DNA from: Bacteroidales bacterium
GTDB taxonomy: Bacteria > Bacteroidota > Bacteroidia > Bacteroidales > Muribaculaceae
DNA length: 62,705 bases
Assembly (NCBI GenBank): GCA_029218425.1
Contig: JAQXRH010000055.1
Span: forward strand, 1-62,705
Direction of reading: 5' to 3'
A program made the position numbers and the translations under genes. The notes beneath the pieces were generated by a model. It was given only the letters and a program-made list of their open reading frames with translations. It made no database searches and had not been told where the DNA came from. Shown one piece after another: positions 10,111-20,304 of this stretch. Position 1 is the stretch's first letter; every line of letters begins with the position of its first letter.

Positions 10111-10650
10111 ATGTTGCCAATATTTTTGATAGGATATATGGGTTCGGGCAAGACGACGCTTGGACGCGGAGTCGAGTCTCGTACCCATATTGCCTTTATA
10201 GATCTTGACGAGTACATAGAAGAAAAGGAGGGAAAGAATATAAAGGAAATATTCAAGGAAGAGGGAGAAGAAGGGTTCAGGAAGAAAGAGCGCGATAGCC
10301 TTCGCGAGCTATCGGAGCGAGAAGATGTAGTAGTGGCATGCGGCGGCGGCACACCGTGTTTCTATGATAATATGGAAATAATGAACAGTCGCGGAGAGAC
10401 GATATGGCTTGATGCATCGGTAGAAATATTGCATCGGAGGCTAAAGGAGGGCCGAGCGCAACGGCCGTTGATAGCCAATCTGAGCGATGAAGAATTGAAA
10501 GAATATATAAAAGAATCGCTTGAGAAAAGAAAGCCGTATTACAGAAAGGCAAAGCACCGGTTTTGCGCCGATGAGATGGACACTTCAGAAGAGCTTGAGA
10601 TGACGATAGGCAGATTTGTCGCGGAATATCTGCGTAGAGAACACGATTAA
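10111..10650 (+). CDS. aroK: Shikimate kinase
   Basis: 179 residues. It phosphorylates shikimate at the 3-OH with ATP in the chorismate pathway for aromatic amino acids. The P-loop GYMGSGKTT is at residues 8-16, the shikimate-binding acidic motif IDLDEYIEE is near 30, and the glycine triplet CGGGTPCF is near 78. A lid-like arginine region, RRLKEGRAQRPLI, follows. It probably shares a transcript with mscL upstream (34-bp gap) and lies 86 bp before the alanine-dehydrogenase-like gene. Confidence 0.95.
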   Translation: MLPIFLIGYMGSGKTTLGRGVESRTHIAFIDLDEYIEEKEGKNIKEIFKEEGEEGFRKKERDSLRELSEREDVVVACGGGTPCFYDNMEIMNSRGETIWLDASVEILHRRLKEGRAQRPLIANLSDEELKEYIKESLEKRKPYYRKAKHRFCADEMDTSEELEMTIGRFVAEYLRREHD

Positions 10651-10736
10651 GTATAAAAAAAGGATTTCCAAAGGAACAAGAGCATCAATAAGAAAATTGA
10701 AGGGTAAAAAAAACAACAATAAAAACTAACAGAGAG

Positions 10737-11921
10737 ATGGATAGCAACAATACAAATGCCACCCCGATGGAGCAAGCGACAGTTGTGACTACGCCTCGGC
10801 GTAGGATAACGATAGGATTGCCATGCAATAAAGATGCTTCGGAAAAACGATTTCCGTTGACCCCCGAAGGTGTCAACAGGCTCATAGAGAAGGGATATGC
10901 AGTAAAGATAGAGCATGGGGCAGCGAATAGCATTCATTACACAGACAATGCATATTCACGACAAGGGGCAGAGCTTACCGACCGACAGGGAGTATTGTTG
11001 AGCGACATAGTAATCAATCTGTCGATACCGTCGCCAAGCGATGTTAAGTGTATGCGTCGTGGAGCGATGTTGTTGACGTTGCATTGTCCGGATGAGAAAC
11101 ATAGCGATGCAATAACCGAGATGCAGCATAAGGGGATAGTTGGTGTAGCTGTAAGCAGTATAACGGATGATCAGGGGAATATGCCCTTTTCGGATATTCT
11201 TGCCGAGATAGATGGCAGGGCAGCGATAGCGATAGCAGCGTCGATATTGGCCAATGCACAGGTAGGGAAAGGGATATTGCTTGGAGGAGTAGCGGGATTA
11301 AATCCGTGTGAGGTGACAGTAATAGGGTCGGGGATATCGGCAATAGCGGCGTCGCGAAGTGCGTTGGGACTTGGGGCAATAGTGAGGATGTTTGACGATG
11401 ATGTATATTCATTGCGAGCGGCAGCGCGTGATTTGGGAGCAGGAGTAATAGTGTCGTCGTTGCATGAGCGAGTGTTGACGACAGCATTGCGCACGGCAGA
11501 TGTAGTGGTATCGACACCGATACAGTCGCCGCTGAAATTGGGTTCGGAAATGGTAGAATTGATGAAAAGGGGGGTAGTCACGTTTGACTTGGCTGCCCAT
11601 CATGGAGAGACCTTTCCGACGATACCGACGGTAGATCTTGCGATGGCAGTAGAAGGGTTGAATACGAGTTACAACAAGCGTGTATGCTATGTTAACACCG
11701 GGAGCGCGGTGCCAAGGACAGCAGCGATGGCATTGAGCAACACGTTTATCACGATGTTGGATTCGATTATCACGTGTGAGGGGTTGACAAATGCGTTAAA
11801 GTTGACACCGGGCTTGCGAAAAGGGGTATATACATTTTTTGGGAAAGTAACCAATCCACAAGTGGCAAAAGCAGCGGGATGCCGATTTACGGATATAAAC
11901 ATATTTCTTCAATTGTCATGA
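10737..11921 (+). CDS. Alanine dehydrogenase / transhydrogenase-alpha family protein
   Basis: 394 residues. The N-terminal half matches the AlaDH/PNT fold (IGLPCNKDASEKRFPLTPEG) and the second half is a Rossmann domain with the NAD-binding motif VIGSGISAIAAS near residue 196. The family includes alanine dehydrogenase (alanine to pyruvate) and the NAD-binding subunit of proton-translocating transhydrogenase. No pntB-like partner is adjacent, so a stand-alone dehydrogenase is more likely. The segment where alanine dehydrogenases carry a catalytic lysine (VKVKEP-like) reads INLSIPSPSD here, so true alanine dehydrogenase activity is doubtful. The stop overlaps the start of the RNase H gene in an ATGA arrangement. 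Confidence 0.75.
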   Translation: MDSNNTNATPMEQATVVTTPRRRITIGLPCNKDASEKRFPLTPEGVNRLIEKGYAVKIEHGAANSIHYTDNAYSRQGAELTDRQGVLLSDIVINLSIPSPSDVKCMRRGAMLLTLHCPDEKHSDAITEMQHKGIVGVAVSSITDDQGNMPFSDILAEIDGRAAIAIAASILANAQVGKGILLGGVAGLNPCEVTVIGSGISAIAASRSALGLGAIVRMFDDDVYSLRAAARDLGAGVIVSSLHERVLTTALRTADVVVSTPIQSPLKLGSEMVELMKRGVVTFDLAAHHGETFPTIPTVDLAMAVEGLNTSYNKRVCYVNTGSAVPRTAAMALSNTFITMLDSIITCEGLTNALKLTPGLRKGVYTFFGKVTNPQVAKAAGCRFTDINIFLQLS

Positions 11922-12553
11922 AGAGGAAATTTTATGTGGTGTGGAAAGGATATAGCCCGGGGATATATGATTCGTGGGAGGAGTGTAAGCTACAGGTAGA
12001 GGGGTATGCGGGAGCGGAATATAAGTCGTATGATTCACAGGATGCGGCCACGAAGGCATATAGAGGCGACTATAAAGAGCAGATGGCCTTGCTAAAGAGC
12101 ATAGCAAATCACAGGAAGATAGTCAATTATGAAGCTATACCGGAAATAATCAAGGATAGCATAGCCGTTGATGGGGCATGTTCGGGAAATCCCGGACCGA
12201 TGGAGTATAGGGGGGTGGATGTAATGACAGGAGCAGAGATATTTCATGTAGGGCCGCTTGAGGATGGGACAAATAATGTGGCGGAATATCTTGCGTTGAT
12301 ACACGTATTGGCATTTTTGAAGAAGACGGGAAATAGTACGACGGTGGTGTATAGTGATTCGCGCACGGCATTGGCGTGGTTGCGCAATCGCGGCCATAAG
12401 TCGAAGTTGGCACACACGGAGCGAAATGGTAAGATATTTGATATGCTTGCAAGGGCGGACCGGTGGATACAAAGCAATATAGAATATAATAGGGTGATAA
12501 AGTGGAATACAGAAGATTGGGGGGAGATACCAGCCGATTTTGACAGGAAGTAA
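11918..12553 (+). CDS. rnhA: Ribonuclease H with N-terminal viroplasmin-like domain
   Basis: 211 residues. The start is the ATG at 11918, which overlaps the preceding stop as ATGA and implies translational coupling. Residues 1-50 (KFYVVWKGYSPGIYDSWEEC) form the viroplasmin/RNase H1 N-terminal domain that binds RNA-DNA hybrids. The catalytic domain keeps its acidic residues: VDGACSGNPGP near 93, the glutamate in NNVAEYLAL, the aspartate in YSDSRTA, and the aspartate in NTEDWGEIPADF close to the end. It cleaves RNA in RNA-DNA hybrids, for example primers and R-loops. This architecture is common in Bacteroidetes. Confidence 0.9.
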   Translation: MKRKFYVVWKGYSPGIYDSWEECKLQVEGYAGAEYKSYDSQDAATKAYRGDYKEQMALLKSIANHRKIVNYEAIPEIIKDSIAVDGACSGNPGPMEYRGVDVMTGAEIFHVGPLEDGTNNVAEYLALIHVLAFLKKTGNSTTVVYSDSRTALAWLRNRGHKSKLAHTERNGKIFDMLARADRWIQSNIEYNRVIKWNTEDWGEIPADFDRK

Positions 12554-12812
12554 ATCGGCGTCGCTACGGACGCCTGTGGGTGGGGGATGACGGCGGTGGT
12601 GGCAATTTATAGGGAATAATCCCGATTAATCGAGAATAATCAGGATTAATCGAGATGAATCGGGAATGGCGGAGGGAGCGGCGAGATGGGAGCGAGATGG
12701 GGGCGAGGCTAAAGCCTCTACACAGAACCAAGCATGGTGGGCCGGGGCGATGGGAGGGGGCGAGGTGAAATTTTTTGGGGGAGTATATGATTTTGACGCG
12801 TTATTGGGATGG
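12554..12812. repeat. Repeat mosaic A-B-C downstream of RNase H
   Basis: Unit A (TAAATCGGCGTC...GGACGCC) abuts the RNase H stop at 12552-12576. Unit B runs about 12603-12665 and unit C spans 12701-12737 on the + strand. Beyond C, the stretch at 12769-12805 (core GTATATGATTTTGACGCG) recurs in reverse complement at 57724-57759 next to another C copy. No gene is seen. Confidence 0.75.
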
Positions 12813-12913
12813 GTTGATATTATTTTTGTGGAATAGGTGGCGGAATTGAAATGGGAGGATATTTTTTTGGGGATTGGGGGATAAGAGTAGATTTTTATTG
12901 ATAGTTTTATAGC

Positions 12914-13026
12914 TGTAGATAGCTATTGATAGCTTTTATAGCTGTAGATAGCTGGTGGATAGCTGTTGGATAGGTGTAGATAAGTGTTGATAAGTGGTGG
13001 AAAAGTGGTGGAAAAGTGGTTGATAA
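12914..13026 (+). repeat. Helically phased array of TGTnGATAA-like 9-mers
   Basis: 9-mers related to TGTnGATAA or GGTGGAWAA begin near 12914, 12924, 12943, 12954, 12964, 12975, 12985, 12996, 13007 and 13018, a spacing of 10-11 bp (one degenerate step near 12933). TGTTGATAA (12985) and TGTAGATAA (12975) are one mismatch from the reverse complement of the DnaA box TTATCCACA. A separate TTATCAACA lies at 13328-13336. The array is followed by an AT-rich stretch up to nadA. It may be a protein-binding array controlling nadA, or a replication-related site; neither is proven. Confidence 0.6.
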
Positions 13027-13155
13027 AAATTTAATATTATTTGATAAGTAGATTTGGAAAAGATGTGGAATGGTATAAATAGTATTGAAAATTAGATGGG
13101 CAAATAAAGTAGCCAAAAGATATTGGAGAAGTTTTGAATGTTTATTTGTGGAATT

Positions 13156-13190
13156 TTGAACATAAAATTCTCAAAAAGTTATTAACTTTG
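13156..13190 (+). promoter_or_regulatory. Promoter upstream of nadA
   Basis: TTG at 13156-13158 and TAACTTTG at 13183-13190, separated by 24 bp, fit the Bacteroidetes -33/-7 pattern. The leader to nadA would be about 200 nt and is AT-rich. This is the likely promoter of the nadA-leuS-rdgB-porZ unit. Confidence 0.5.
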
Positions 13191-13397
13191 CAATTTATAA
13201 ACAGTATGTTAATAACGTGTGTAAATGCTTTAGTTTCATAAGATAAAGATGTAGAAAAGATGAAGATAACGAAAGCATAGATATAGATAATTAAAAAAGC
13301 AAGAAAAAGAGGAAAAAGTTATCGAGGTTATCAACAGCTGTTATTATTGTTATTAAAGAGAAAAAAATTTGAAAATAAATTTAAATAAAAAAATAAA

Positions 13398-14372
13398 ATG
13401 ACTGTAGACAACAAGACAGGCAAGAGCAGTAATGGGGCTGAAATAGAGTTGTTGCAAGAAGAGATAAGGCGTCTCAAGAAAGAGAAGGGGGCAGTTATCT
13501 TGGCACATTTTTATCAGAAGGGGGAGATACAGGATGTAGCTGATTATATAGGCGACTCGCTTGCGTTGGCACAGATAGCGGAGAAGATATCGGAGCCGGT
13601 GATAGTGTTGTGTGGGGTTCATTTTATGGGAGAGACAGCGAAGATATTGTGTCCGGAAAAGAAAGTGTTGATACCGGATGAGAATGCGGGTTGTTCGCTT
13701 GCCGACAGTTGCGATGCGAAGGAGTTTGAGACTTTTGTGAAGGCACATCCAGATCATACGGTCATATCATATGTAAATACGTCGGCGGCAGTGAAGGCAT
13801 TAACTGATGTAGTGGTGACGTCGTCGAATGCGCGTGATATAGTAGAGACATTTGACAAAGATGCGAAGATAATATTTGGGCCGGATAGGAATTTGGGGGG
13901 ATATATCAACAGTATCACGGGCAGGAACATGTTGCTATGGGATGGAGCGTGCCATGTTCATGAGCAGTTTTCGCTTGAGAAGATAGTAGAATTGAAGAAA
14001 ACATATCCGGATGCAAAATTGCTTGTACATCCGGAGTGCAAGCGAGTGATAGTGATGCTTGCCGACAAGGTAGGTTCGACAGCGGCGTTGCTGAACTATG
14101 CAAAGAGTAGCGAGTCGAAGCAGTTTATAGTAGCTACGGAGAGCGGTATATTGCATCAGATGCGCAAGGCGTGTCCGGAAAAAGAGTTTATAGCAGCACC
14201 TCCGATAGATTCGACACGTGGATGCAATGATTGTAATTACATGAAGTTGAATACGCTTGAGAAATTGCGCGATTGTCTGCGAGACGGAAAGCCGGAGATA
14301 GAAGTGGACAAAACGATAGCAGAGCGAGCCCGAAAGCCCATAGAGAGGATGCTTGAATTGAGCAAGAAGTAG
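13398..14372 (+). CDS. nadA: Quinolinate synthase
   Basis: 324 residues. It condenses iminoaspartate with dihydroxyacetone phosphate to quinolinate in de novo NAD synthesis, using a [4Fe-4S] cluster. The three cluster cysteines can be assigned: C99 in PDENAGCSLA, C214 in VHPECKR, and C279 in CNDCNYM, matching the E. coli pattern. AHFYQKGEIQDVAD near residue 36 is the family signature. nadB and nadC are not in the window. It is followed by leuS after 60 bp. Confidence 0.96.
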   Translation: MTVDNKTGKSSNGAEIELLQEEIRRLKKEKGAVILAHFYQKGEIQDVADYIGDSLALAQIAEKISEPVIVLCGVHFMGETAKILCPEKKVLIPDENAGCSLADSCDAKEFETFVKAHPDHTVISYVNTSAAVKALTDVVVTSSNARDIVETFDKDAKIIFGPDRNLGGYINSITGRNMLLWDGACHVHEQFSLEKIVELKKTYPDAKLLVHPECKRVIVMLADKVGSTAALLNYAKSSESKQFIVATESGILHQMRKACPEKEFIAAPPIDSTRGCNDCNYMKLNTLEKLRDCLRDGKPEIEVDKTIAERARKPIERMLELSKK

Positions 14373-14432
14373 GTTACGGGTTATGGGATTAATAAATAAA
14401 ATATGAATAAATAAAAAGATAAATATAAAGTT

Positions 14433-17204
14433 ATGCAATATAATCATAAGGAAATAGAGAGCAGATGGCAGCAGTATTGGAAAGACAATAATGTATACAA
14501 ATGCGAGATACAGAAAGATAAGCCGAAATATTATGTATTGGATATGTTTCCTTATCCGTCGGGGGCAGGACTACATGTAGGACATCCTCTGGGATACATA
14601 GCGTCGGATATATATTCGCGTTATAAGAGATTGAAGGGGTATAATGTGTTGCATCCGATGGGATATGATGCATACGGTTTGCCGGCAGAGCAGTATGCTA
14701 TACAGACGGGCCAGCATCCGGAGATAACGACACGTCAGAATATAGCGAGATATCGTCAGCAGTTGGACAAGATAGGGTTTTCATATGATTGGAGCCGCGA
14801 GATAAAGACGTGTGATCCGGAGTATTATAAGTGGACACAGTGGGCATTCATAAAGATGTATAATTCGTATTATGACACAGAAGCCGACAAGGCAAAGCCC
14901 ATAAGCGAATTGATAAGCAGATTTGAGAAAGAGGGTTGCAAGGGAGCGAAAGCGGCATGTAGCAAAGAGCTTGAATACAGTGCTGAAGAGTGGAATGCCA
15001 TGGGGGAAAAGGAAAAGAGCGATGTATTGATGAACTACAGGCTGGCTTATTTGGGGAATACGATGGTGAACTGGTGTCCGAAGTTGGGCACAGTGCTTGC
15101 CAATGATGAGGTAAGCGAGGGTTTGTCGTTGCGCGGAGGTTATCCAGTAGAGCAGAAATTGATGTATCAGTGGTGTCTGCGCGTGTCGGCATATGCACAG
15201 CGCTTGCTTGACGGACTTGAGAGGATAGATTGGACCGACTCGTTGAAAGAGACACAGCGTAACTGGATAGGGAGGTCGGAAGGAGCCGAGATGCATTTCA
15301 AGATAGATGGGAAAGATGTAGATTTGGAGATATTCACTACCCGCGCCGACACAGTGTTTGGAGTGACGTTCATGGTACTTGCGCCCGAGAGCAAGTATGT
15401 TGATATGGTAACGACGGCCGAGCAGCGTCAAGCAGTTGATGAATACTTGCAGTCGATCAAGCACAAGACAGAGCGCGAGCGCATGATAGACAAGAAAGTG
15501 AGTGGAGTATTCACTGGGGCATACGCAATCAATCCGTTGAACAACAAGAAAATACCGGTATGGGTAAGTGATTATGTACTTGCAGGATACGGAACGGGAG
15601 CGATAATGGCCGTGCCGGCACACGATTCACGCGACTATGCATTTGCGCGTCATTTTGATTTGCCCATCATACCGTTGATAGAGGGAGCAGACGTGAGCGA
15701 AGAGAGTTTTGATGCCAAAGAGGGAATAATAATCAATTCGTCGAGTGAGGAGTTGAACCTCAATGGAATGCAGGTAAAAGAAGCGATAGCTGCGACGAAG
15801 CGATATATCGAGGCAAAAGGTATAGGCAAAGTGAAGGTGAATTATAGGCTACGCGATGCGATATTTTCACGCCAGAGGTATTGGGGCGAGCCGTTCCCGG
15901 TGTATTATAAGGAAGGCATACCGTATATGCTTGATGTAGAACAATTGCCGTTGTTATTGCCGGAAGTGGATAAGTATTTGCCGACAGAGAGCGGCGAGCC
16001 ACCGTTGGGCCGTGCGAAGAATTGGAAAACGCCCGAGGGATGGGAGTATGAGAAATGCACGATGCCCGGATTTGCGGGTTCGTCGGCATATTATCTTCGC
16101 TATATGGATCCGCGCAACGACAAAGCACTTGTAAGCCGCGAAGCAAATGAATATTGGCGAGATGTAGACTTATATGTAGGAGGAACGGAGCATGCCACAG
16201 GCCACTTGATATATAGTAGATTCTGGAATAAATTTTTGTATGATTTGGGCGAAGTGTGCACCGATGAACCGTTCCAGAAGCTAATCAATCAGGGGATGAT
16301 ACAGGGTAGGAGTAACTTTGTGTATAGAATAAAGGATACGAATACGTATGTGTCGTGTGGGTTGAAGAAAGATTATGAAGTAACACCGATACATGTAGAT
16401 GTCAATATAGTAAGCAACGACATACTTGATATAGAGCGGTTTAAGGCATGGCGACCGGAATATAAGGATGCAGAGTTCATACTTGAGGATGGGAAATATG
16501 TGTGTGGCTATGCAGTAGAGAAGATGTCGAAGTCGATGTTCAATGTGGTAAATCCCGATGACATAGTAGAGAACTATGGGGCAGACACGTTGCGATTGTA
16601 TGAGATGTTTTTGGGTCCGATAGAGCAGAGTAAGCCGTGGGACACGAATGGTATAGACGGAGTGAGCCGCTTTATCAAGAAAATGTGGAACCTGTATTAC
16701 CGGGAAGACAAATTCATAGTGAGCGAAGAAGAGCCGAGTAAAGAATCGCTGAAGTCAATACATAAATTGATAAAGAAAGTAACGTCGGACATAGAGCACT
16801 TCTCGTATAACACGTCGATAAGCGCGTTCATGATATGTGTCAACGAGTTGACAGCGATGAAATGCACGTCGCGTCAGGTGCTTGAAAAGTTAGTAGTATT
16901 GTTGGCTCCGTTTGCACCTCATGTCAGCGAAGAATTGTGGCATGCGTTGGGCAATACAACGAGCGTATGCGATGCAGAATGGCCTGAATATAAAGAAGAG
17001 TATATAAAGGAAGATAATGTGACGTATGCAGTATCGTTTAATGGAAAGGCAAGGTATAATATGACCGTACCCTCCGGGACAGGAGCTCAAGAAGTAGAGA
17101 AGGCCGCTTTAGAGTCGGAAAATTCGGCAAAGTGGCTTGAAGGAAAGAGCGTAGTAAAGGTTATAGTAGTGCCTAACAAGATAGTAAATATCGTGGTTAA
17201 GTAA
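14433..17204 (+). CDS. leuS: Leucyl-tRNA synthetase
   Basis: 923 residues, in the bacterial LeuRS range. It is a class I synthetase with the HIGH signature as HVGHPLGY at residues 48-55 and the KMSKS loop as EKMSKSMFN near 698. The CP1 editing domain lies between them ([13 protein letters not shown] near 305, and the [13 protein letters not shown] segment near 393). The gene uses many ATA, GCG and GGA codons, reflecting the G- and purine-rich + strand of this part of the window. It lies between nadA and rdgB. Confidence 0.98.
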   Translation: MQYNHKEIESRWQQYWKDNNVYKCEIQKDKPKYYVLDMFPYPSGAGLHVGHPLGYIASDIYSRYKRLKGYNVLHPMGYDAYGLPAEQYAIQTGQHPEITTRQNIARYRQQLDKIGFSYDWSREIKTCDPEYYKWTQWAFIKMYNSYYDTEADKAKPISELISRFEKEGCKGAKAACSKELEYSAEEWNAMGEKEKSDVLMNYRLAYLGNTMVNWCPKLGTVLANDEVSEGLSLRGGYPVEQKLMYQWCLRVSAYAQRLLDGLERIDWTDSLKETQRNWIGRSEGAEMHFKIDGKDVDLEIFTTRADTVFGVTFMVLAPESKYVDMVTTAEQRQAVDEYLQSIKHKTERERMIDKKVSGVFTGAYAINPLNNKKIPVWVSDYVLAGYGTGAIMAVPAHDSRDYAFARHFDLPIIPLIEGADVSEESFDAKEGIIINSSSEELNLNGMQVKEAIAATKRYIEAKGIGKVKVNYRLRDAIFSRQRYWGEPFPVYYKEGIPYMLDVEQLPLLLPEVDKYLPTESGEPPLGRAKNWKTPEGWEYEKCTMPGFAGSSAYYLRYMDPRNDKALVSREANEYWRDVDLYVGGTEHATGHLIYSRFWNKFLYDLGEVCTDEPFQKLINQGMIQGRSNFVYRIKDTNTYVSCGLKKDYEVTPIHVDVNIVSNDILDIERFKAWRPEYKDAEFILEDGKYVCGYAVEKMSKSMFNVVNPDDIVENYGADTLRLYEMFLGPIEQSKPWDTNGIDGVSRFIKKMWNLYYREDKFIVSEEEPSKESLKSIHKLIKKVTSDIEHFSYNTSISAFMICVNELTAMKCTSRQVLEKLVVLLAPFAPHVSEELWHALGNTTSVCDAEWPEYKEEYIKEDNVTYAVSFNGKARYNMTVPSGTGAQEVEKAALESENSAKWLEGKSVVKVIVVPNKIVNIVVK

Positions 17205-17275
17205 AGCTAATGACAGAGATAAAGAGGACTAAAAATAGTAATAAAAAGAGATAAACTACGTTATATATATAATAG

Positions 17276-17872
17276 ATGATACCGGAACCGAAGAGACTTG
17301 TATTCGTCACCAATAACAGGCATAAACTTGAAGAAATCAAGGCAATAGCAGGAGATAGCATCAAGATAATGTCGCTGAAAGAAATAGGCTGTGAAGAAGA
17401 GATACCGGAGACAGCCGAAACGATACGCGGCAATGCCCTGATGAAAGCGCGCTATGTGTCGGAGAGATATGGAGTAGACTGTTTTGCTGACGATACAGGG
17501 CTTGAGGTTAGAGCGTTGGGCGGGGCTCCTGGGGTCCATACGGCACGATATGCATCGGCAAGCGGTCATGACGAGATAGGGAATATGCAGTTGCTATTGC
17601 ACAACCTTGAAGGGGAATGTGACAGGCGAGCCCGGTTTGTGACGTGGATAGCGTTGATAGAATCGGGAGAAGAGAAGACGTTTGAGGGAGAGTGTGTGGG
17701 GACAATATTAGAGGGGATGAGAGGCATTGGCGGCTTTGGCTACGATCCGGTATTTCAGCCCGAAGGCTATGAAAAGAGTTTTGCCGAGATGACGTCGGAG
17801 GAAAAAAACCGCTTGTCGCACCGCGGGAAAGCAACACGAAAGCTGATAGAATACCTTAAGGACCATAAATAG
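17276..17872 (+). CDS. rdgB: dITP/XTP pyrophosphatase (RdgB/HAM1 family)
   Basis: 198 residues. It hydrolyses non-canonical purine nucleotides (dITP, XTP) to the monophosphates, cleaning the nucleotide pool. Family motifs are VFVTNNRHKLEEI at the N-terminus, FADDTGLEVRALGGAPGVH near residues 66-84, GFGYDPVFQP near 154, and the C-terminal KNRLSHRGKA. It is 71 bp from leuS and 24 bp from porZ, in the same direction. Confidence 0.96.
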   Translation: MIPEPKRLVFVTNNRHKLEEIKAIAGDSIKIMSLKEIGCEEEIPETAETIRGNALMKARYVSERYGVDCFADDTGLEVRALGGAPGVHTARYASASGHDEIGNMQLLLHNLEGECDRRARFVTWIALIESGEEKTFEGECVGTILEGMRGIGGFGYDPVFQPEGYEKSFAEMTSEEKNRLSHRGKATRKLIEYLKDHK

Positions 17873-17896
17873 ACAAAAAGAAAAACAGAGATAACT

Positions 17897-20287
17897 ATGA
17901 TAAAGAGACTTTTATTGATAATAACGGCAGTCATGCCGATAGTGGTAAGCGGACAACGCGCAGTGGGCAGCTGGGAGGTGTATGCTAATTACCAATCGCC
18001 GGAGCAGATGTTGGAGACGCCTGATAAGGTGTATTGTTTGTCGTCGGGGTCTCTGTTTTCCTTTGATAAAAATACAGAGGAATTATATCAGTATGGCATA
18101 CAGAATGTGTTGAGTGAGCCAATAATCACCAAGATGTTTTACAATAGTAAGGGAGACTATTTGGTGTTGGCTTATACTTCGGGGAATATAGATGTAGTGA
18201 AATCGGATGGCAAAGTAATCAATTTGCCGGATATCAAGGATGCCGTCTTGCAGTCGGATCGCACGATCAATGATGTAAGTTTCGGAGAAGGCAGAATCTA
18301 TGTAGCAACCAATTTTGGAATTGTGGTATATGATGACCAACGTTGGGAGGTAAAAGAGAGCGGCATGTATGACAAGCCTGTGAAGTATGTGGCAGTGACC
18401 GACGAGTATATCGGGGCATATTTTACGAATGAGAAGAAGTTAGGGTTCATGTCGAAAGATAATACTATAAGGTATTATGACAATTATGCGTTGATAGCTT
18501 GCTCTACGTGTACGGGATTGAGAGGGTTGAAAGGTAATGTGTTTTTAGGTTCTAATACGTCGACATTCAGTCCACGCAAGATAACATTTAATGCTGAGGC
18601 GAAAACGGTATCGTATGGTAATGCAGTAAGCGATGCCAATTATAGTGGACCCTACGAGAACAAGAATGGGTATTATATATTCAATACCGTAGCGTCGGGG
18701 AATAATATAGCGTGTATCAAGCAGATAGATGAGGATTACAATGTCACGACCACGACGTTGCCGAGTGAATTTTCGGGAAAGTTGGTGTCGATGTGGGATA
18801 ATCCCAATCAAGTATTTGTAGCCGACAAAAGTGGAATAAGCGAGTGTAAGTATGCTGATGGGACGATAACGACGCTTCACGACAGTTTCAAGCCCGAGGC
18901 ATTGACATGCAAGGGAGTAGGACATCTTACGGCAGGAAATTCGGGAAGGATATACGTATCGTCGCGAGGATATTCGCATAAGTTTAGTGGAGATTGGACA
19001 AATAATACCAATATATCATATATCAATGTCATTGAGGATGATACATTGAAAGATATCACGCCGAGCGGCCTGACGTTGCAGCGCCAAACTACCGAAGGAT
19101 TTAAAGACGGGACGATGCGCCCGACCAATACGTATAATATAGTAGAGGATCCCGATGACCCCGATATCTATTATATATCGACGCAGTATGACGGGGTATT
19201 TAAAATCAAAGATGGCCGGGAGGTGAATTTTTATAATAATACCAATTCGAGCTTGTCGCCGTTGTGGATATATTATATGACATCGGCAATGGATATAGAC
19301 GGCAAAGGAAACCTGTGGGTAGCCGGAAAATATAATTTGAATATGTTGCCGGCGGCCAAGCGCAAGCAGACAGAGCCAACGACAGCGGAAGATTGGATAA
19401 CGGACTTTCCGACAATGTCGAATGAATGGGATACAGTGTTGTTGTCGTGCAAAAAGAGCAATATGGTGTTGTATAGTGCATTGTATTCGGCTACGATCTA
19501 TTGTGTAGACACCAATGGGACCACCGATACGGCTGATGACAAGACCTATTCATGGAAATCGTTTTTAGACCAGGATGGTAAGGAATGGTCGTTGTCGATA
19601 ATATATTGTTTCTTGGAGGATGAAAATGGCCAGGTGTGGGTAGGCACCGACCAGGGCGTGTTCATCATACCGAATCCGACGAAGTTGACCGATCCTAATA
19701 TGCGCATACAGCGCATCAAAGTGCCGCGCAATGATGGTACAAATTTTGCTGACTACTTGCTTGAAGGGGAGCCAATATTGTCGATAGCGGTGGATGGGGT
19801 AAATAGAAAATGGATAGGAACGGTCAATACGGGAGCCTATTTGGTAAGCGAGAATGGGAGTGAGATAATAGAGCATTTCACGACCGAAAACTCTTATTTG
19901 CCGCTCAATACGATATATTCGATAGCGTGTGACAAGTATTCCAATGCAGTGTATTTCGGTACGGTAGCAGGATTGGTAAAATACAATTCGGATGCGTCGC
20001 CGTCGGCTGAGGATTATAGCGAAGTGTATGCATATCCCAATCCCGTAAGGCCAGACTATAATGGATTTATCACGATAGTAGGGTTGATGGAAGACTCGTT
20101 GGTAAAGATAGCCGATGCAGCGGGCAATGTGTTCTATCAAGGCACGTCGCAGGGGGGCATGATAACCTGGGACGGATGTGATGCTACGGGCAACCGAGTA
20201 AAGACCGGAGTATACTATGTATTTGCATCGCAAAACGGTAGTGGTCAGGCGTCGGGAGCAGTGACAAAGATATTGGTTGTAAGATAA
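17897..20287 (+). CDS. porZ: PorZ-like type IX secretion system beta-propeller protein
   Basis: 796 residues with a signal peptide (MIKRLLLIITAVMPIVVSG). The body consists of beta-propeller blades of the two-component-regulator type; GEGRIYVATNFGIVVYDDQ and NGQVWVGTDQGVFIIP are typical repeats. The last 85 residues or so, from AYPNPVRPDYNG, form a type IX C-terminal sorting domain ending in KILVVR. In Porphyromonas gingivalis, PorZ is a surface protein needed for processing of type IX cargo, and it is about this length. Its presence implies the organism has a type IX system. It lies 24 bp after rdgB, with a hypothetical gene 17 bp downstream. Confidence 0.82.
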   Translation: MIKRLLLIITAVMPIVVSGQRAVGSWEVYANYQSPEQMLETPDKVYCLSSGSLFSFDKNTEELYQYGIQNVLSEPIITKMFYNSKGDYLVLAYTSGNIDVVKSDGKVINLPDIKDAVLQSDRTINDVSFGEGRIYVATNFGIVVYDDQRWEVKESGMYDKPVKYVAVTDEYIGAYFTNEKKLGFMSKDNTIRYYDNYALIACSTCTGLRGLKGNVFLGSNTSTFSPRKITFNAEAKTVSYGNAVSDANYSGPYENKNGYYIFNTVASGNNIACIKQIDEDYNVTTTTLPSEFSGKLVSMWDNPNQVFVADKSGISECKYADGTITTLHDSFKPEALTCKGVGHLTAGNSGRIYVSSRGYSHKFSGDWTNNTNISYINVIEDDTLKDITPSGLTLQRQTTEGFKDGTMRPTNTYNIVEDPDDPDIYYISTQYDGVFKIKDGREVNFYNNTNSSLSPLWIYYMTSAMDIDGKGNLWVAGKYNLNMLPAAKRKQTEPTTAEDWITDFPTMSNEWDTVLLSCKKSNMVLYSALYSATIYCVDTNGTTDTADDKTYSWKSFLDQDGKEWSLSIIYCFLEDENGQVWVGTDQGVFIIPNPTKLTDPNMRIQRIKVPRNDGTNFADYLLEGEPILSIAVDGVNRKWIGTVNTGAYLVSENGSEIIEHFTTENSYLPLNTIYSIACDKYSNAVYFGTVAGLVKYNSDASPSAEDYSEVYAYPNPVRPDYNGFITIVGLMEDSLVKIADAAGNVFYQGTSQGGMITWDGCDATGNRVKTGVYYVFASQNGSGQASGAVTKILVVR

Positions 20288-20304
20288 GTGCAATCAAAAA
20301 AGCT

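Noticed and set aside
12914-13340. Chromosomal replication origin at the 9-mer array
   Set aside because: No dnaA gene is near and strand composition does not change sign at this point; kept only as an unexplained array.
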